A stretch of DNA of 64,000 nt. Origin: Novosphingobium sp. (GTDB lineage Bacteria; Pseudomonadota; Alphaproteobacteria; Sphingomonadales; Sphingomonadaceae). Within the stretch, counting starts at the first letter, position 1, and each line of letters opens with the position of its first letter. Of this stretch, positions 51,323 to 60,136 are shown piece after piece. A program made the position numbers and the translations under genes. Below the pieces are notes generated by a model, which had not been told where the DNA came from, made no database searches, and was given only the letters and a program-made list of their open reading frames with translations. The DNA lies in the NCBI RefSeq assembly GCF_039595395.1, contig NZ_JBCNLP010000006.1, positions 1,803,001-1,867,000 on the forward strand, in the 5' to 3' direction.

Positions 51323-51636
51323 GCAATGGTCCTACTGATCGTGCCACATTGTTCTTGGACTGGCGTGCGCCTTGCTTTCTCCATGACTGCCGACAGACGT
51401 CCTGAAGGAGAAATATTTTACAATTCTCCAATCTACAAGAAAGACATCGCGATAGGAGTTCGCCTGGCGAGCCACTATCGAGGATGGCCTCGGGAACAAT
51501 CTAAAACATCCTTCACAGCACGTCACGGCTGCTTTTATCCATACCATAGTATGGCATCCCGATAGCTTGGTAGTCCTTCAACCCAATCCCCACCGACCTC
51601 TATCTGTGCCAATCCATCCTTCCGGAGGCCTTTACG
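51323..51636. other. Divergent regulatory region with palindrome
   Basis: 314 bp with no supportable gene. It holds the best copy of the 16-bp palindrome (51539-51554), 82 nt before the plus-strand gene. Confidence 0.55.
51539..51554. promoter_or_regulatory. CCATAC-N4-GTATGG palindrome, copy 6 (perfect half-sites)
   Basis: CCATACCATAGTATGG: both six-base half-sites are perfect inverted copies around CATA. Confidence 0.65.
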
Positions 51637-52356
51637 ATGAGCGATCTGGCTACCCACATTATCGACGCCCACGGCGGACTTGAGCAATGGCGCAAGTTCA
51701 AGACGCTGAAGGCACACCTCATTCAGGGCGGTGCCCTGTGGATGCTGAAGGGCAAAGCAGGTGTCCTGGACGACACCTGGGTTACCATCGACCTGACCCG
51801 CGAGCATGCCTCGCACGCTCCCTTCGGCGATGCTTCGCGCAAATCTTCCTTCACGCCTGGCAAGGTTGCGCTTCTCTCCGATGCCGGGAGCGTGCTGGAG
51901 GAGCTTGACCAGCCACGCGCCTCTTTCGCAGGGCACACCCTCGAAACGCCCTGGAGCGACCTCCAGCTGGCCTATTTCGCCGGCTGCGCCATGTGGACCT
52001 ATCTGACCATGCCGTTCCTGCTGGCCTCGCCCGGTGTCGAGACAGAGGAGCTCGAAGCCGTGGTGGAGAACGGTGAAACCCTTCGTCGGCTGCGCGTTCG
52101 CTTCCCCGCCGACATCGCGACGCACAGCACCACGCAGACGCTCTATGTCGATGAAAGCGGCCTGATCAAGCGCCACGACTATGACGTCGAAATCGCGGGC
52201 AACACCCCGGGCGCCCATTTCATTTCCGACTATACCGAAGTCGGCGGCATCAAGATCCCGACCAAGCGCCGGATTTTCCCACGCGGTGAAGACGGCAAGG
52301 CGATGCCCGAGCCGCTCGTCGTTTCGATCGATCTTGATCAGATCACCCTGGCTTGA
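51637..52356 (+). CDS. Conserved protein of unknown function, paralogue A
   Basis: 239 residues, GGAGG before the ATG. No signal peptide or membrane segment. It aligns along its length with the protein at 54539-55258: HIIDAHGGLEQWRKFKTLKA, GGALWMLKGKAGVLDDTWVTIDLTREHASH, PRASFAGHTLETPW, YFAGCAMWTYLTMPFLL, FPADIATHSTTQTLYVDESGL, RHDYDVEI. The pattern of short amphipathic strands suggests a beta-rich, perhaps lipid-binding (LolA-like) fold, but no family with known function was recognised. It precedes an alpha/beta hydrolase, as does its paralogue in the mirrored operon. Confidence 0.75.
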   Translation: MSDLATHIIDAHGGLEQWRKFKTLKAHLIQGGALWMLKGKAGVLDDTWVTIDLTREHASHAPFGDASRKSSFTPGKVALLSDAGSVLEELDQPRASFAGHTLETPWSDLQLAYFAGCAMWTYLTMPFLLASPGVETEELEAVVENGETLRRLRVRFPADIATHSTTQTLYVDESGLIKRHDYDVEIAGNTPGAHFISDYTEVGGIKIPTKRRIFPRGEDGKAMPEPLVVSIDLDQITLA

Positions 52357-52376
52357 TCGATCGCTGATCAAGAGCC

Positions 52377-52392
52377 CCATACCAAGTTATTG
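52377..52392. promoter_or_regulatory. CCATAC-N4-GTATGG palindrome, copy 7 (alpha/beta hydrolase)
   Basis: CCATACCAAGTTATTG: left half perfect, right half four of six. It lies between paralogue A and the hydrolase gene at 52565. Confidence 0.45.
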
Positions 52393-52564
52393 GGCAGCCG
52401 ATTCCTTGGATCAGTGGCGGCGACCTGCGCGATTGCGCAAAACTGCCCATGACAGGATCGGAGGGCGCTTCCATCAATCCCCCCCGCCGGCGCCCGTGAC
52501 CTAACGTTACCCCCGTCCCGGTCAGGCCGATCCTGTCACCTTTTTACCTGCGAGGAGCGCTTGA

Positions 52565-53425
52565 ATGAGCCTTACCATCACGCAACACACCACCGTGACG
52601 GTGCCGACCCAGTTTGTCGAAGCCGCCAACGGCATCCGCTACGCCTATCGTCGCTTCGGTGACGCGAGCGGCGTCCCTCTCGTCCTTCTGCCGCGTTTTC
52701 GCGGAGATTTGGACAGTTGGGACCCTGCCATCCTCGACACCCTCGCGGATGAACGTGAAGTTATCCTGGTCAACAACCGTGGGGTTAGTTCCACGAGCGG
52801 CACGACGCCTTCGACCATCACCGAGATGGCCCGTGATCTGGTCGCTTTCCTCGACGCCCTCTCGCTGACCGAGGTGGATCTGCTCGGCTTCTCGCTGGGC
52901 GGCTTCGTCGCCCAGGAGATCGCCCTCATCCGCCCGGATGTGGTGCGCAAGCTGATCCTGGCTGCCACCGGCCCCCAAGGCGGACCGAACATGCATGGCT
53001 GGCGCGCCGATATCCGCGATGCGGTCCGTAAGGATCCTCCCGGGCCGCCCGAACTGCTCTACACTTTCTTCAAGCCGACCGTGACCAGCCAGGCCGCAGG
53101 CGCCGAGTATCTCGGCCGCTTCATCGCCCGGACTGAAGATCGCGATATCGCCAGCACGCTGCAAACCCGCGATGCCCATTATGATGCCGTGTGCGACTGG
53201 GGCATCCCGGATCATTCCAAGCTGCAGCGCCTCCAGGGCATCCTTCAGCCGACCTTCGTCTGCAATGGCGATGCCGATGCGATGATCCCCCCGAGCCTTT
53301 CGCACCTCATGGGCGGCCTGATCCCCAACGCCATCGTCAAGATCTATCCTGACGCCGGCCACGGCTTCCTCTTCCAGCACCATGCCGAATTCTCGGCGGA
53401 CGTGAACGAGTTCCTCAACGCCTGA
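52565..53425 (+). CDS. Alpha/beta hydrolase
   Basis: 286 residues with AGGAG before the ATG. Core: LVLLPRFRGDLDSWDPAIL (oxyanion region lacks the common HG), VILVNNRGVSSTSG, nucleophile Ser110 in LLGFSLGGFVAQEIA, acid in CNGDADAMIP, and His in DAGHGFLFQH. It resembles the hydrolases annotated as 3-oxoadipate enol-lactonase-like or haloperoxidase-like. No signal peptide. Substrate cannot be inferred beyond a small ester or lactone. Confidence 0.85.
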   Translation: MSLTITQHTTVTVPTQFVEAANGIRYAYRRFGDASGVPLVLLPRFRGDLDSWDPAILDTLADEREVILVNNRGVSSTSGTTPSTITEMARDLVAFLDALSLTEVDLLGFSLGGFVAQEIALIRPDVVRKLILAATGPQGGPNMHGWRADIRDAVRKDPPGPPELLYTFFKPTVTSQAAGAEYLGRFIARTEDRDIASTLQTRDAHYDAVCDWGIPDHSKLQRLQGILQPTFVCNGDADAMIPPSLSHLMGGLIPNAIVKIYPDAGHGFLFQHHAEFSADVNEFLNA

Positions 53426-53482
53426 TAGCCGGGGGTCGGTCGACCGCTCAAAAGAGCAACTGACTGCACGAGGCTACAAGAG

Positions 53483-53518
53483 ATCGGCCCCGCCAGCACT
53501 CAAGCAGGCGGGGCCGAT
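53483..53518. terminator. Bidirectional terminator
   Basis: A perfect 12-bp stem (ATCGGCCCCGCC / GGCGGGGCCGAT) with a 12-nt loop followed by TTAT, between convergent genes. Confidence 0.75.
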
Positions 53519-53571
53519 TTATGATATGCTTGTGACAATTCACACAGCTCGGCGGGACGCCGTGGGATGTC

Positions 53572-53638
53572 GAGCCGCATTATCATGCATTTTCCTGAAA
53601 CCAGAAAATGCAGGATAACTCCGCCAACCCTGCGGCTC
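53572..53638. repeat. Nested inverted repeat between convergent genes
   Basis: An outer pair GAGCCGCA / TGCGGCTC encloses a perfect 9-bp inner stem TGCATTTTC / GAAAATGCA with a 9-nt loop. It sits just after the stop of the minus-strand hydrolase and may be a second terminator or a cruciform. Confidence 0.55.
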
Positions 53639-53643
53639 AGGGG

Positions 53644-54474
53644 TCAAACCCGATAGCCCCCAGAAATCCACGAGCGCACCAGTGCCGCGTAGTCACCCGG
53701 TGCATCTTCCCACACGAAATGCCCTGTTTCCAGGACGATGTGACGGGACTTCGGTAGGCCGGCCGCCAGGAAATCGCCGTTCACCGGTGGAACGATAGGA
53801 TCGTTCTTGCCGGAGACCACCAGCACGGGCGTTTCGATGGTCGGGAGAAGATCCCGCAAGATTGGCAGATCACGTGGATAGGCTCGCACATAATCGGCCG
53901 CTTCTACCCAGCGACGGGCAGAGGACGACTGACGGAAATCCTCCATCGCCTCCGCCGGAGGGAGGTTGCGCGTCATACGCTGGATCGTCCCGGTCACCTG
54001 AGCGCCGCCTTCGGCCTCGCCATATGAACCAGGTGCAGCCTCGATCACGCCCCGCAGCCCCTGCCCCAGCAGATCCATGCTGGCTCCGCCACTGCCGATG
54101 ACAATGCTCTCAAACAGGTTTGGCGCCTGCGCGGCGGCAAAAAGCAACGCCGAGGTGCCAACGTCCGGCCCGACGGCGTGAACACGTTCGAGGCCGAGTT
54201 CGGCCGCCAACCGAACGATAAAAGCGCCCATGGGGGCGGGCGCCATCACATCTGCACGATGAGCGGACTGGCCAAAGCCTGGCAGGTCCACAGCGATGAT
54301 GGGGCCAAGCCCGCCAATGTCTTTCCACACCGCATGAAATGCATAGATGCTCTGCGGCCAGGGCGCAGTCATCAAAATCGGGATGCCCTCACCGGGCGTT
54401 CTGAGCAGACGAAGTTCGTGGCCTTCGAACGTCATGAAGTAGGGTCGGTCGGGGTAAAAAATGGGGTCGCCCAT
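53644..54474 (-). CDS. Alpha/beta hydrolase with Asp nucleophile (epoxide hydrolase / dehalogenase-like)
   Basis: 276 residues. The nucleophile elbow reads AVGPDVGTSAL, so Asp104 stands where serine hydrolases have Ser; this is the pattern of epoxide hydrolases and haloalkane dehalogenases. Other parts: oxyanion region TAPWPQSIYAF, DLPGFGQSAH, acid in SGKNDPIVPP, and His in LETGHFVWEDAPGDY. A cap domain lies about residues 140-200. The gene follows the paralogue-B gene after 64 nt and is probably co-transcribed with it. Confidence 0.83.
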   Translation of the reverse strand: MGDPIFYPDRPYFMTFEGHELRLLRTPGEGIPILMTAPWPQSIYAFHAVWKDIGGLGPIIAVDLPGFGQSAHRADVMAPAPMGAFIVRLAAELGLERVHAVGPDVGTSALLFAAAQAPNLFESIVIGSGGASMDLLGQGLRGVIEAAPGSYGEAEGGAQVTGTIQRMTRNLPPAEAMEDFRQSSSARRWVEAADYVRAYPRDLPILRDLLPTIETPVLVVSGKNDPIVPPVNGDFLAAGLPKSRHIVLETGHFVWEDAPGDYAALVRSWISGGYRV

Positions 54475-54538
54475 GTATCGCGCCTCTTTGATCGAAGGAT
54501 TGGCCGGGCGGAGGCTCGGGGCCTCCGCCCGGCGGGCA

Positions 54539-55258
54539 TCAGGTAAAGCGATAGTTGGAGAGATCGATCGCCACGATCAGCGGATCGGCCGCCGGCGTGT
54601 TATCAGGCAGGCGCGGGTAGATCCGCATCTTGCCGTAGAGGGTGATCCCGTCGACAACGACCGGCTCGCTCAGATAGCGCGCCGCAGGATTGCTCCCCTG
54701 AATATCGACCTCATAGTCGTGGCGACGCAGATGCCCCTTCTCGTCGAAATAATAGGTCTGCGTCTTGCTGTGGGTCGCAATCGTCTCGGGAAACTCCGCG
54801 CGCAGACGACGCCAGGTCTCCCCATTCTCGGTCCAGCTTTCCACCTCCTGCGTCACGACGCCTGGCTGCTTGAGCAGGAACGGCGACGTGAGATAGGTCC
54901 ACATGGTATAGCCGGCGAAATATCCCACCTGAGGATTGCTCCAGGGGGTTTCCATCTCATAACCGGCAAAGGATCCGCGCGGCTCGAGCAGCTCTTCCAC
55001 GACCTCACCCTCGGGGGTCTCGATCGCAACGCGGCCCGGCGTGAAATTCGAGCGGTTCTGCGTCGGAGCGAAAGGCCAGTGGGACACATGCTCCTGGGTC
55101 AGATCGACCTTCACATGGGCATGCTCCAGCACCGTAGGCTGGCCCTTGAGTGCCCAGAGGATGCCGCCTTGAAGCAGATCAGCTTCAAGCGTCTTGAAGC
55201 TCTTGAAGCGCTCCAAACCACCGTGGGCCTCGATCACGAAGTCAACCAGATCACTCAT
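54539..55258 (-). CDS. Conserved protein of unknown function, paralogue B
   Basis: 239 residues from ATG 55258, chosen because it gives the best spacing to AGGAG and lines up with the start of paralogue A (51637); GTG and ATG codons 3-6 nt upstream are possible. Shared segments are FVIEAHGGLERFKSFKTLEA, GGILWALKGQPTVLEHAHVKVDLTQEHVSH, PRGSFAGYEMETPW, YFAGYTMWTYLTSPFLL, FPETIATHSKTQTYYFDEKG and RHDYEVDI. The strict conservation of THS.TQT..D and AGH/AGY..ETPW suggests a binding or catalytic site. Function unknown. Confidence 0.75.
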   Translation of the reverse strand: MSDLVDFVIEAHGGLERFKSFKTLEADLLQGGILWALKGQPTVLEHAHVKVDLTQEHVSHWPFAPTQNRSNFTPGRVAIETPEGEVVEELLEPRGSFAGYEMETPWSNPQVGYFAGYTMWTYLTSPFLLKQPGVVTQEVESWTENGETWRRLRAEFPETIATHSKTQTYYFDEKGHLRRHDYEVDIQGSNPAARYLSEPVVVDGITLYGKMRIYPRLPDNTPAADPLIVAIDLSNYRFT

Positions 55259-55435
55259 CATCACATCTCCTGAGACGACTTTCAGCGACCACTGCTGAAA
55301 GTCAGAGCAGATCGACGCGACACCGGGAATCCTGGAGCAATGCGTTGAGGATTCGAAGGAAATCGCGTCGACCTCATGGCCAGGAGATTGTCTGCCTTAG
55401 AGCGTCCAAACCATTCACGATCTGGAATGTGTTGA

Positions 55436-55451
55436 CCATACCAAGGTAGCC
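55436..55451. promoter_or_regulatory. CCATAC-N4-GTATGG palindrome, copy 8 (paralogue B operon)
   Basis: CCATACCAAGGTAGCC, between the DUF302 stop and the paralogue B start. Confidence 0.55.
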
Positions 55452-55532
55452 CATCCGGAAGAGGCCCGGCCAAACCTGGCGCTCACACGACCGCCTGCCC
55501 CTGGCTCGACCGTCATTCAAAGAGGCATCGCC

Positions 55533-56042
55533 TCAGAGGCACTGGGCGATAAGATCGCGAACCTTGGCGGACAACATACGACCGACCTCGGCGACATGTT
55601 CAATCGCGAATGATCCCATCAGATCAGCCGGATCGTCGAACATGATCGTTGTCCCACCATCACTGAGATCTTCGAAAATTCCGAGCCGGAAGGGTGCGTA
55701 GAGCCCGACGCCCAGATCGTAGGCCGTGATGTCAGCGGCTACGAGAGGATTGCCGATTGCATATTGAACGCTTCGACCTGGCCGCCCCAATCGTTCGAGA
55801 AGACCATGTTCGATCTTGCCCAACAGGACGAAGCCACTGGGGGCCGCCAGACCGGACAGTCGCTTCCGAAGGCCGTCGGCACTGAGCTGCGCGTCTTCTG
55901 CCTTCTGGTTGGGATCGAGGCGATGAACGATCCGTTCGAAGCGCTCCACCACCTCGGCAAATTCTCGTCCCGTTTTCGCGGTCACCCGCTTGAGTGTGAA
56001 GGCATCTTCCGCAAACACGCTATTGATCGGCTTGCCGCTCAT
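55533..56042 (-). CDS. DUF302 family protein
   Basis: 169 residues. The DUF302 signature is the region QYAIGNPLVAADITAYDLGVGLYAPFRLGIFED followed by GGTTIMFDDPADLMGSF, near the C-terminus. Family members are small, soluble and often adjacent to stress or sulfur genes; no reaction is known to me. AAGGAA precedes the ATG. It is the last gene of the operon 58499-55533, after the flavoprotein. Confidence 0.82.
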   Translation of the reverse strand: MSGKPINSVFAEDAFTLKRVTAKTGREFAEVVERFERIVHRLDPNQKAEDAQLSADGLRKRLSGLAAPSGFVLLGKIEHGLLERLGRPGRSVQYAIGNPLVAADITAYDLGVGLYAPFRLGIFEDLSDGGTTIMFDDPADLMGSFAIEHVAEVGRMLSAKVRDLIAQCL

Positions 56043-56129
56043 CTTTTGGTTCCTTCGAATTTTTGAGCATCTTCACGCGCAGCCCACCGCAGCGCGCTTG
56101 GCCTCAGGCGAGAAAGGAGTTCTTGCCCG

Positions 56130-57506
56130 TCACCGCGTTTTTGCCGGGACGGTCGCGAACAGGAGGCCAAGCCCTTCGGCAAGGGTCGGGTGGGCGATGA
56201 TCGCGTCGCGCAGAGCGGTGTAAGGCAGTCCGCCGGCCATCGCCATTTGCACCGCTGTCATCACTTCACCGGCCTGGGCGCCCAGCATCGCAAAGCCGAG
56301 AATACGATCATCATCACCGACCAGCGCCTTCATAAAGCCACCACGCTCACCGAGCGTTCGTGCACGAGGCACCGCATTCATCGAAAGCATCGCGAGGCGA
56401 TAGTCGATGCCGGTGGCCTTGGCCTCTTTCTCGCTCAGGCCGATCCGTGCGAGTTCGGGATCCGTAAAGACGCAATAGGGAATGACGCGCCCCGCCCTGG
56501 TGTAGTTGCCCCCGGCAAGGCCGCACTTGATCACCCGGAAGTCATCAAGGGAGGCATGGGTAAACATCGGGGTGCCAGCGATCTCGCCGAGCGCCCAAAT
56601 GCCATCAGCCGTCGTCCGAAGCCGGTCATCGGCCTTGACGAAACCCAGGCCATCGAGGTCAACCCCCGCAATATCGAGGCCAATATCCCGCGTCATCGGC
56701 CGGCGTCCCGTGGCAACGAGAAGGTGTGACCCTTCAAGTTCCTTCCCGTCTGCAAGCCGCACGGAGACGGCCTGACCTGACCGCCCGGAGACCTCGACAA
56801 TTGCCGATCCCAGGGCGAAGCTGACGCCGCCAGCACTTAGGGCGGCCTGAAGGGCTGCCGAGATATCGGGATCTTCGCGTCTGGCGATCTGGTCGCCAGC
56901 CTCGATAATGGTGACCTTGCTGCCGAGACGACGAAATGCCTGGCCCAGTTCAAGACCGATGTAACCACCTCCCAACACCAGCAAGTGCGAGGGGAGGCTG
57001 TCCAGGCGCAAGGCCTCGACATGGGTCATCGGTTCCGCGTCTTTGAGGCCCGGAATGTCAGGGACCAGCGCTTGAGTGCCAAGGTTGAGATAAATCTCCC
57101 CGGCGGTCAGGCGCCGGACGCCGTTGTCCAACTGAACCTCGATCACGCGAGGTTCGACAAAGCGCCCCCACCCTATCAGGAGATCCAATCCAGAAGCCAG
57201 AAAGGCAGCCAGGTTAAGATCCACCATTTCCTGGACAACCGATGCGGTCCGCCGCGCCACCGCCGGCATGGACAAAGTCACCACATCGGGAGAGCCGTAA
57301 TCATCGGCATGAACCGCGAGGTCGTGGACCTGAGCGCTGCGGATCAGGGTCTTGCTCGGGATGCAGGCGACGTTGATGCACGAGCCACCGATGAGGCCGC
57401 GTTCGATTAACGCAACCTTCCGACCGGCCTTGGCCTGGTCCATGGCGAGGGTCTTCCCGGCCTTGCCGCCGCCAAAGACGATGAGGTCATAGGTTTCCAC
57501 GCTCAT
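56130..57506 (-). CDS. FAD-dependent pyridine nucleotide-disulfide oxidoreductase
   Basis: 458 residues. FAD-binding YDLIVFGGGKAGKTLA, redox-active pair Cys43/Cys48 in GGSCINVACIPSK, NAD(P)-binding LLVLGGGYIGLELGQAF, FAD-binding second motif DDRLRTTADGIWALGEI, and a C-terminal interface HPTLAEGL containing the general-base His. It is closest to the mercuric-reductase/dihydrolipoamide dehydrogenase-like group without the extra metal-binding domain or C-terminal Cys pair of MerA. It probably reduces a small disulfide or other electron acceptor. 12 nt separate it from the upstream hydrolase gene. Confidence 0.92.
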   Translation of the reverse strand: MSVETYDLIVFGGGKAGKTLAMDQAKAGRKVALIERGLIGGSCINVACIPSKTLIRSAQVHDLAVHADDYGSPDVVTLSMPAVARRTASVVQEMVDLNLAAFLASGLDLLIGWGRFVEPRVIEVQLDNGVRRLTAGEIYLNLGTQALVPDIPGLKDAEPMTHVEALRLDSLPSHLLVLGGGYIGLELGQAFRRLGSKVTIIEAGDQIARREDPDISAALQAALSAGGVSFALGSAIVEVSGRSGQAVSVRLADGKELEGSHLLVATGRRPMTRDIGLDIAGVDLDGLGFVKADDRLRTTADGIWALGEIAGTPMFTHASLDDFRVIKCGLAGGNYTRAGRVIPYCVFTDPELARIGLSEKEAKATGIDYRLAMLSMNAVPRARTLGERGGFMKALVGDDDRILGFAMLGAQAGEVMTAVQMAMAGGLPYTALRDAIIAHPTLAEGLGLLFATVPAKTR

Positions 57507-57518
57507 GGACCAGCCCCC

Positions 57519-58499
57519 TTAGGCTTTGATGAAGGCAAGCAGATCGGGGTTCAGCACATCGGCATGCGTCGTCAGCATGCCATGCGGGTAGCCCGGATAG
57601 ATCTTGATCTGACCGTGCTTGAGGAGCTTGATCGAAAGCAGCCCTGCGTCGGCGATCGGCACCACCTGATCATCATCACCATGCATAACCAGCGTGGGAA
57701 CGCTGATTGCCTTGAGGTCTTCGGTGAAATCGGTCTCCGAGAAGGCCGCGATGCAGTCGTAGTGCGCTTTGGCGCCACCGATCATGCCCTGACGCCACCA
57801 GTTCTGGATGGTGCCGGGGTAGATCTTCGCACCAGGACGGTTGAACCCGTAGAACGGCCCGCTCGCGACATCGAGATAGAACTGGGCGCGATTGGCCGCG
57901 AGAGCCGAACGGAAGCCATCGAAAACCTCCATCGGCGTGCCGCCAGGGTTCTTCACGGACTTGACCATGATCGGGGGCACCGCGCCGACCAGCACAGCCT
58001 TGGCAACGCGGCCAGGCTTGGCGCGAGCAGCATAGCGAGCGGCCTCGCCGCCGCCGGTCGAGTGCCCGATATGCACGGCATTGCGCAGGTCCAGGTGATC
58101 GGTCAGCGCGATGACATCGGCCACGTAGGTGTCCATGTCATTGCCGGTGTCGGTCTGGGTCGAACGGCCATGACCGCGACGGTCATGCGCGATCACACGG
58201 AAGCCGTGGCTCAGGAAATAGAGCATCTGGGCATCCCAATCGTCCGAGCTCAGCGGCCAGCCATGATGGAAAAAGATGGGCTGGGCATCCTTGGGACCCC
58301 AGTCCTTGAAGAAAATCTCGGTGCCGTCTGCGACCTTGAACGTACCCATGCCAAAATCTCCATGTCCTGAATGTGTCGAGTGTGATGCCGAGAGAGCGAC
58401 TTCAGGTAGCAGGGTAAGCCCCGCCGACGCGAGCGCCCCACCCATTATCATCTGGCCCACCATCTGGCGGCGCGTGATGTCGAAGAGGGAATTGCTCAT
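57519..58499 (-). CDS. Tat-exported alpha/beta hydrolase (non-heme chloroperoxidase type)
   Basis: 326 residues. Tat-type signal TRRQMVGQMIMGGALASAGL. Core: FFHHGWPLSSDDWDAQMLYF, HDRRGHGRSTQTDTGNDMDTYVADVIAL, nucleophile Ser147 in HIGHSTGGGEAARY, acid in HGDDDQVVPI and His in YPGYPHGMLTTHADVLN. These are the usual marks of cofactor-free haloperoxidase/esterases, which perform perhydrolysis or ester cleavage. Cytoplasmic members are common; a Tat-exported one is less so. First gene of an operon with the flavoprotein and DUF302. Confidence 0.9.
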   Translation of the reverse strand: MSNSLFDITRRQMVGQMIMGGALASAGLTLLPEVALSASHSTHSGHGDFGMGTFKVADGTEIFFKDWGPKDAQPIFFHHGWPLSSDDWDAQMLYFLSHGFRVIAHDRRGHGRSTQTDTGNDMDTYVADVIALTDHLDLRNAVHIGHSTGGGEAARYAARAKPGRVAKAVLVGAVPPIMVKSVKNPGGTPMEVFDGFRSALAANRAQFYLDVASGPFYGFNRPGAKIYPGTIQNWWRQGMIGGAKAHYDCIAAFSETDFTEDLKAISVPTLVMHGDDDQVVPIADAGLLSIKLLKHGQIKIYPGYPHGMLTTHADVLNPDLLAFIKA

Positions 58500-58616
58500 C
58501 GGTTAAATGCCCATTTTGAGAGAGCGGGAGGCCCGCCCGAATGGGCACCGGCATCCCCGGCAAGAGATATCAACCTCGCGAGAAATCAGGACAATCGCAC
58601 CTGAGTATTGGGCGAT

Positions 58617-58632
58617 ACCCACCAAGGTATCT
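58617..58632. promoter_or_regulatory. CCATAC-N4-GTATGG palindrome, copy 9 (chloroperoxidase operon)
   Basis: ACCCACCAAGGTATCT; CAAG spacer and GTAT conserved. An alternative reading gives GATACC / GGTATC around six bases at 58614-58631. Confidence 0.45.
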
Positions 58633-58708
58633 GTTGAGATCACATGTCTGGCGGCAAACTGCCCGCCGCGACGTTAAGCCGGGCGGGCAGCGCAGGTCGG
58701 ATCAGAGC

Positions 58709-59053
58709 TTATTCAGCGGCAGCGGCATAGGCATCCATGGCGCGCGTGGAATAGACCAGCGCCGCCCCCGCGTTCAGTCCGATGGCCACGCCGAGCGCTT
58801 CGGCCAGCTCTTCCCGGGTCGCACCTGCGGCCAAGGCTGCTTTCGTGTGGACCGATATGCAGCCGTCGCACCGCAGGGTGATGGCGCAGGCCGCTGCGAT
58901 CAGCTCACGGGTCTTTTCATCGAGGTGGTTGGTCTTTTTACCCGCACCGCCGATCGTTGCGTAGCCCCGGGTGATATCGGGGCTGATGTGCCCGATTTCC
59001 GAAACACCCTGGAGGACCTGATCGCGATATCCGTTCCAATCCATCATATGCAT
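58709..59053 (-). CDS. AhpD-like carboxymuconolactone decarboxylase family protein
   Basis: 114 residues with the AhpD-type active-site motif Cys62-x2-Cys65-x3-His69 (RCDGCISVHTKAALAAGAT) and the helix ELAEALGVAIGLNAGAALVYS. Members are small alkylhydroperoxidase-like disulfide enzymes. GGGAG stands before the ATG. It is the last of three tandem genes (61348-58709) with gaps of 42 and 27 nt, which suggests a redox role alongside the quinone-oxidoreductase-like enzyme. Confidence 0.88.
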   Translation of the reverse strand: MHMMDWNGYRDQVLQGVSEIGHISPDITRGYATIGGAGKKTNHLDEKTRELIAAACAITLRCDGCISVHTKAALAAGATREELAEALGVAIGLNAGAALVYSTRAMDAYAAAAE

Positions 59054-59095
59054 GGCATTTTACTCCCTGTTTAAAACTGGTCGGTGGCCCGGTGG

Positions 59096-60109
59096 TCAGA
59101 AGCCTTCGATCACGGTCTTGCCGATCGAGGTCGAATCCTCGATCAATTGATGGGCCTCTCGGACCGTGGCGGCATCGATGGGAGCGAGCCGGTTGGTCAG
59201 CGTGGTGACCAGCGCTCCGGCATCGACCAGCTCGGAAACCTCATTGAGCAGGCGATGCTGCTCGATCATGTCAGCCGTCCGGAACATCGAACGGGTAAAC
59301 ATGAATTCCCAACTCACGCTGATCGCCTTGCGCTTGAGCGGAGCAATATCCAGGGAAGCCGGGTCATCGATGACGGCAATGTGCCCTTGAGGCGCGACGA
59401 TCTTGGGGAACAGCGGCAGATACTGATCGGTCGCCGTCAGGGACGCGACATAATCGACCATCGGGATATCGAGCCGCTCCAGCTGCTCCTCGATCGACTG
59501 CCGATAATCGATGACAAAGTCGGCCCCCATCTTTTTGACCCATTCGACGGTATCGGGTCGCGAGGCAGTCGCCAGGATGGTCAAGCCAGTGAGCTTGCGC
59601 GCCAACTGGATCAGGATCGATCCCACGCCCCCTGCCCCATTGATGACCAGCAAGGTCCCCTTGCTCAGATCACGATCGCGAGGCAGCCCGAAGCGGCTGA
59701 ACAGGATCTCCCAGGCGGTGATTGTCGTCAGCGGCAACGCCGCCGCCTCGCCCCAGTCCAGCTTCGCAGGCTTGCGACCGACGATGCGCTCATCCACCAG
59801 CTGATACTCAGCGTAGGAACCGGGGCGAGTGATGTCACCCGCGTAGAACACCTCGTCGCCGACCTTGAAATGTTCGACCTCGGTACCGACGGCTTCAACG
59901 ATGCCCGCTGCGTCAAAGCCCAGGATCTTGGGTTCCTCACCTGCCGGGGCCGCGCTTGCCCTAAGTTTCACATCGACAGGATTGACCGAGACAGCCTTGA
60001 CCTTGACCAGCAGGTCTCGTGGGCCCGGCACTGGCGAGCGCAGAATAACATCCAGAAGCGCATCGGGCCGATCAACTGGGCCAGGTGTTTGATAACCAAC
60101 AGCTTTCAT
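59096..60109 (-). CDS. Zinc-independent alcohol dehydrogenase / quinone oxidoreductase family protein
   Basis: 337 residues, AGGAG before the ATG. Medium-chain dehydrogenase: VKAVSVNPVDVKLRAS, LGFDAAGIVEAVGTEVEHFKVGDEVFYAGD, the cofactor loop INGAGGVGSILIQLARKL, and C-terminal RLAPIDAATVREAHQLIEDSTSIGKTVI. The residues that bind the catalytic zinc are absent. It belongs to the zinc-type alcohol dehydrogenase-like (ZADH/YhfP) group that reduces quinones or enones with NADPH. Confidence 0.88.
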   Translation of the reverse strand: MKAVGYQTPGPVDRPDALLDVILRSPVPGPRDLLVKVKAVSVNPVDVKLRASAAPAGEEPKILGFDAAGIVEAVGTEVEHFKVGDEVFYAGDITRPGSYAEYQLVDERIVGRKPAKLDWGEAAALPLTTITAWEILFSRFGLPRDRDLSKGTLLVINGAGGVGSILIQLARKLTGLTILATASRPDTVEWVKKMGADFVIDYRQSIEEQLERLDIPMVDYVASLTATDQYLPLFPKIVAPQGHIAVIDDPASLDIAPLKRKAISVSWEFMFTRSMFRTADMIEQHRLLNEVSELVDAGALVTTLTNRLAPIDAATVREAHQLIEDSTSIGKTVIEGF

Positions 60110-60136
60110 GAGAAGTCTCCTGAGAATTTGCGTAGA

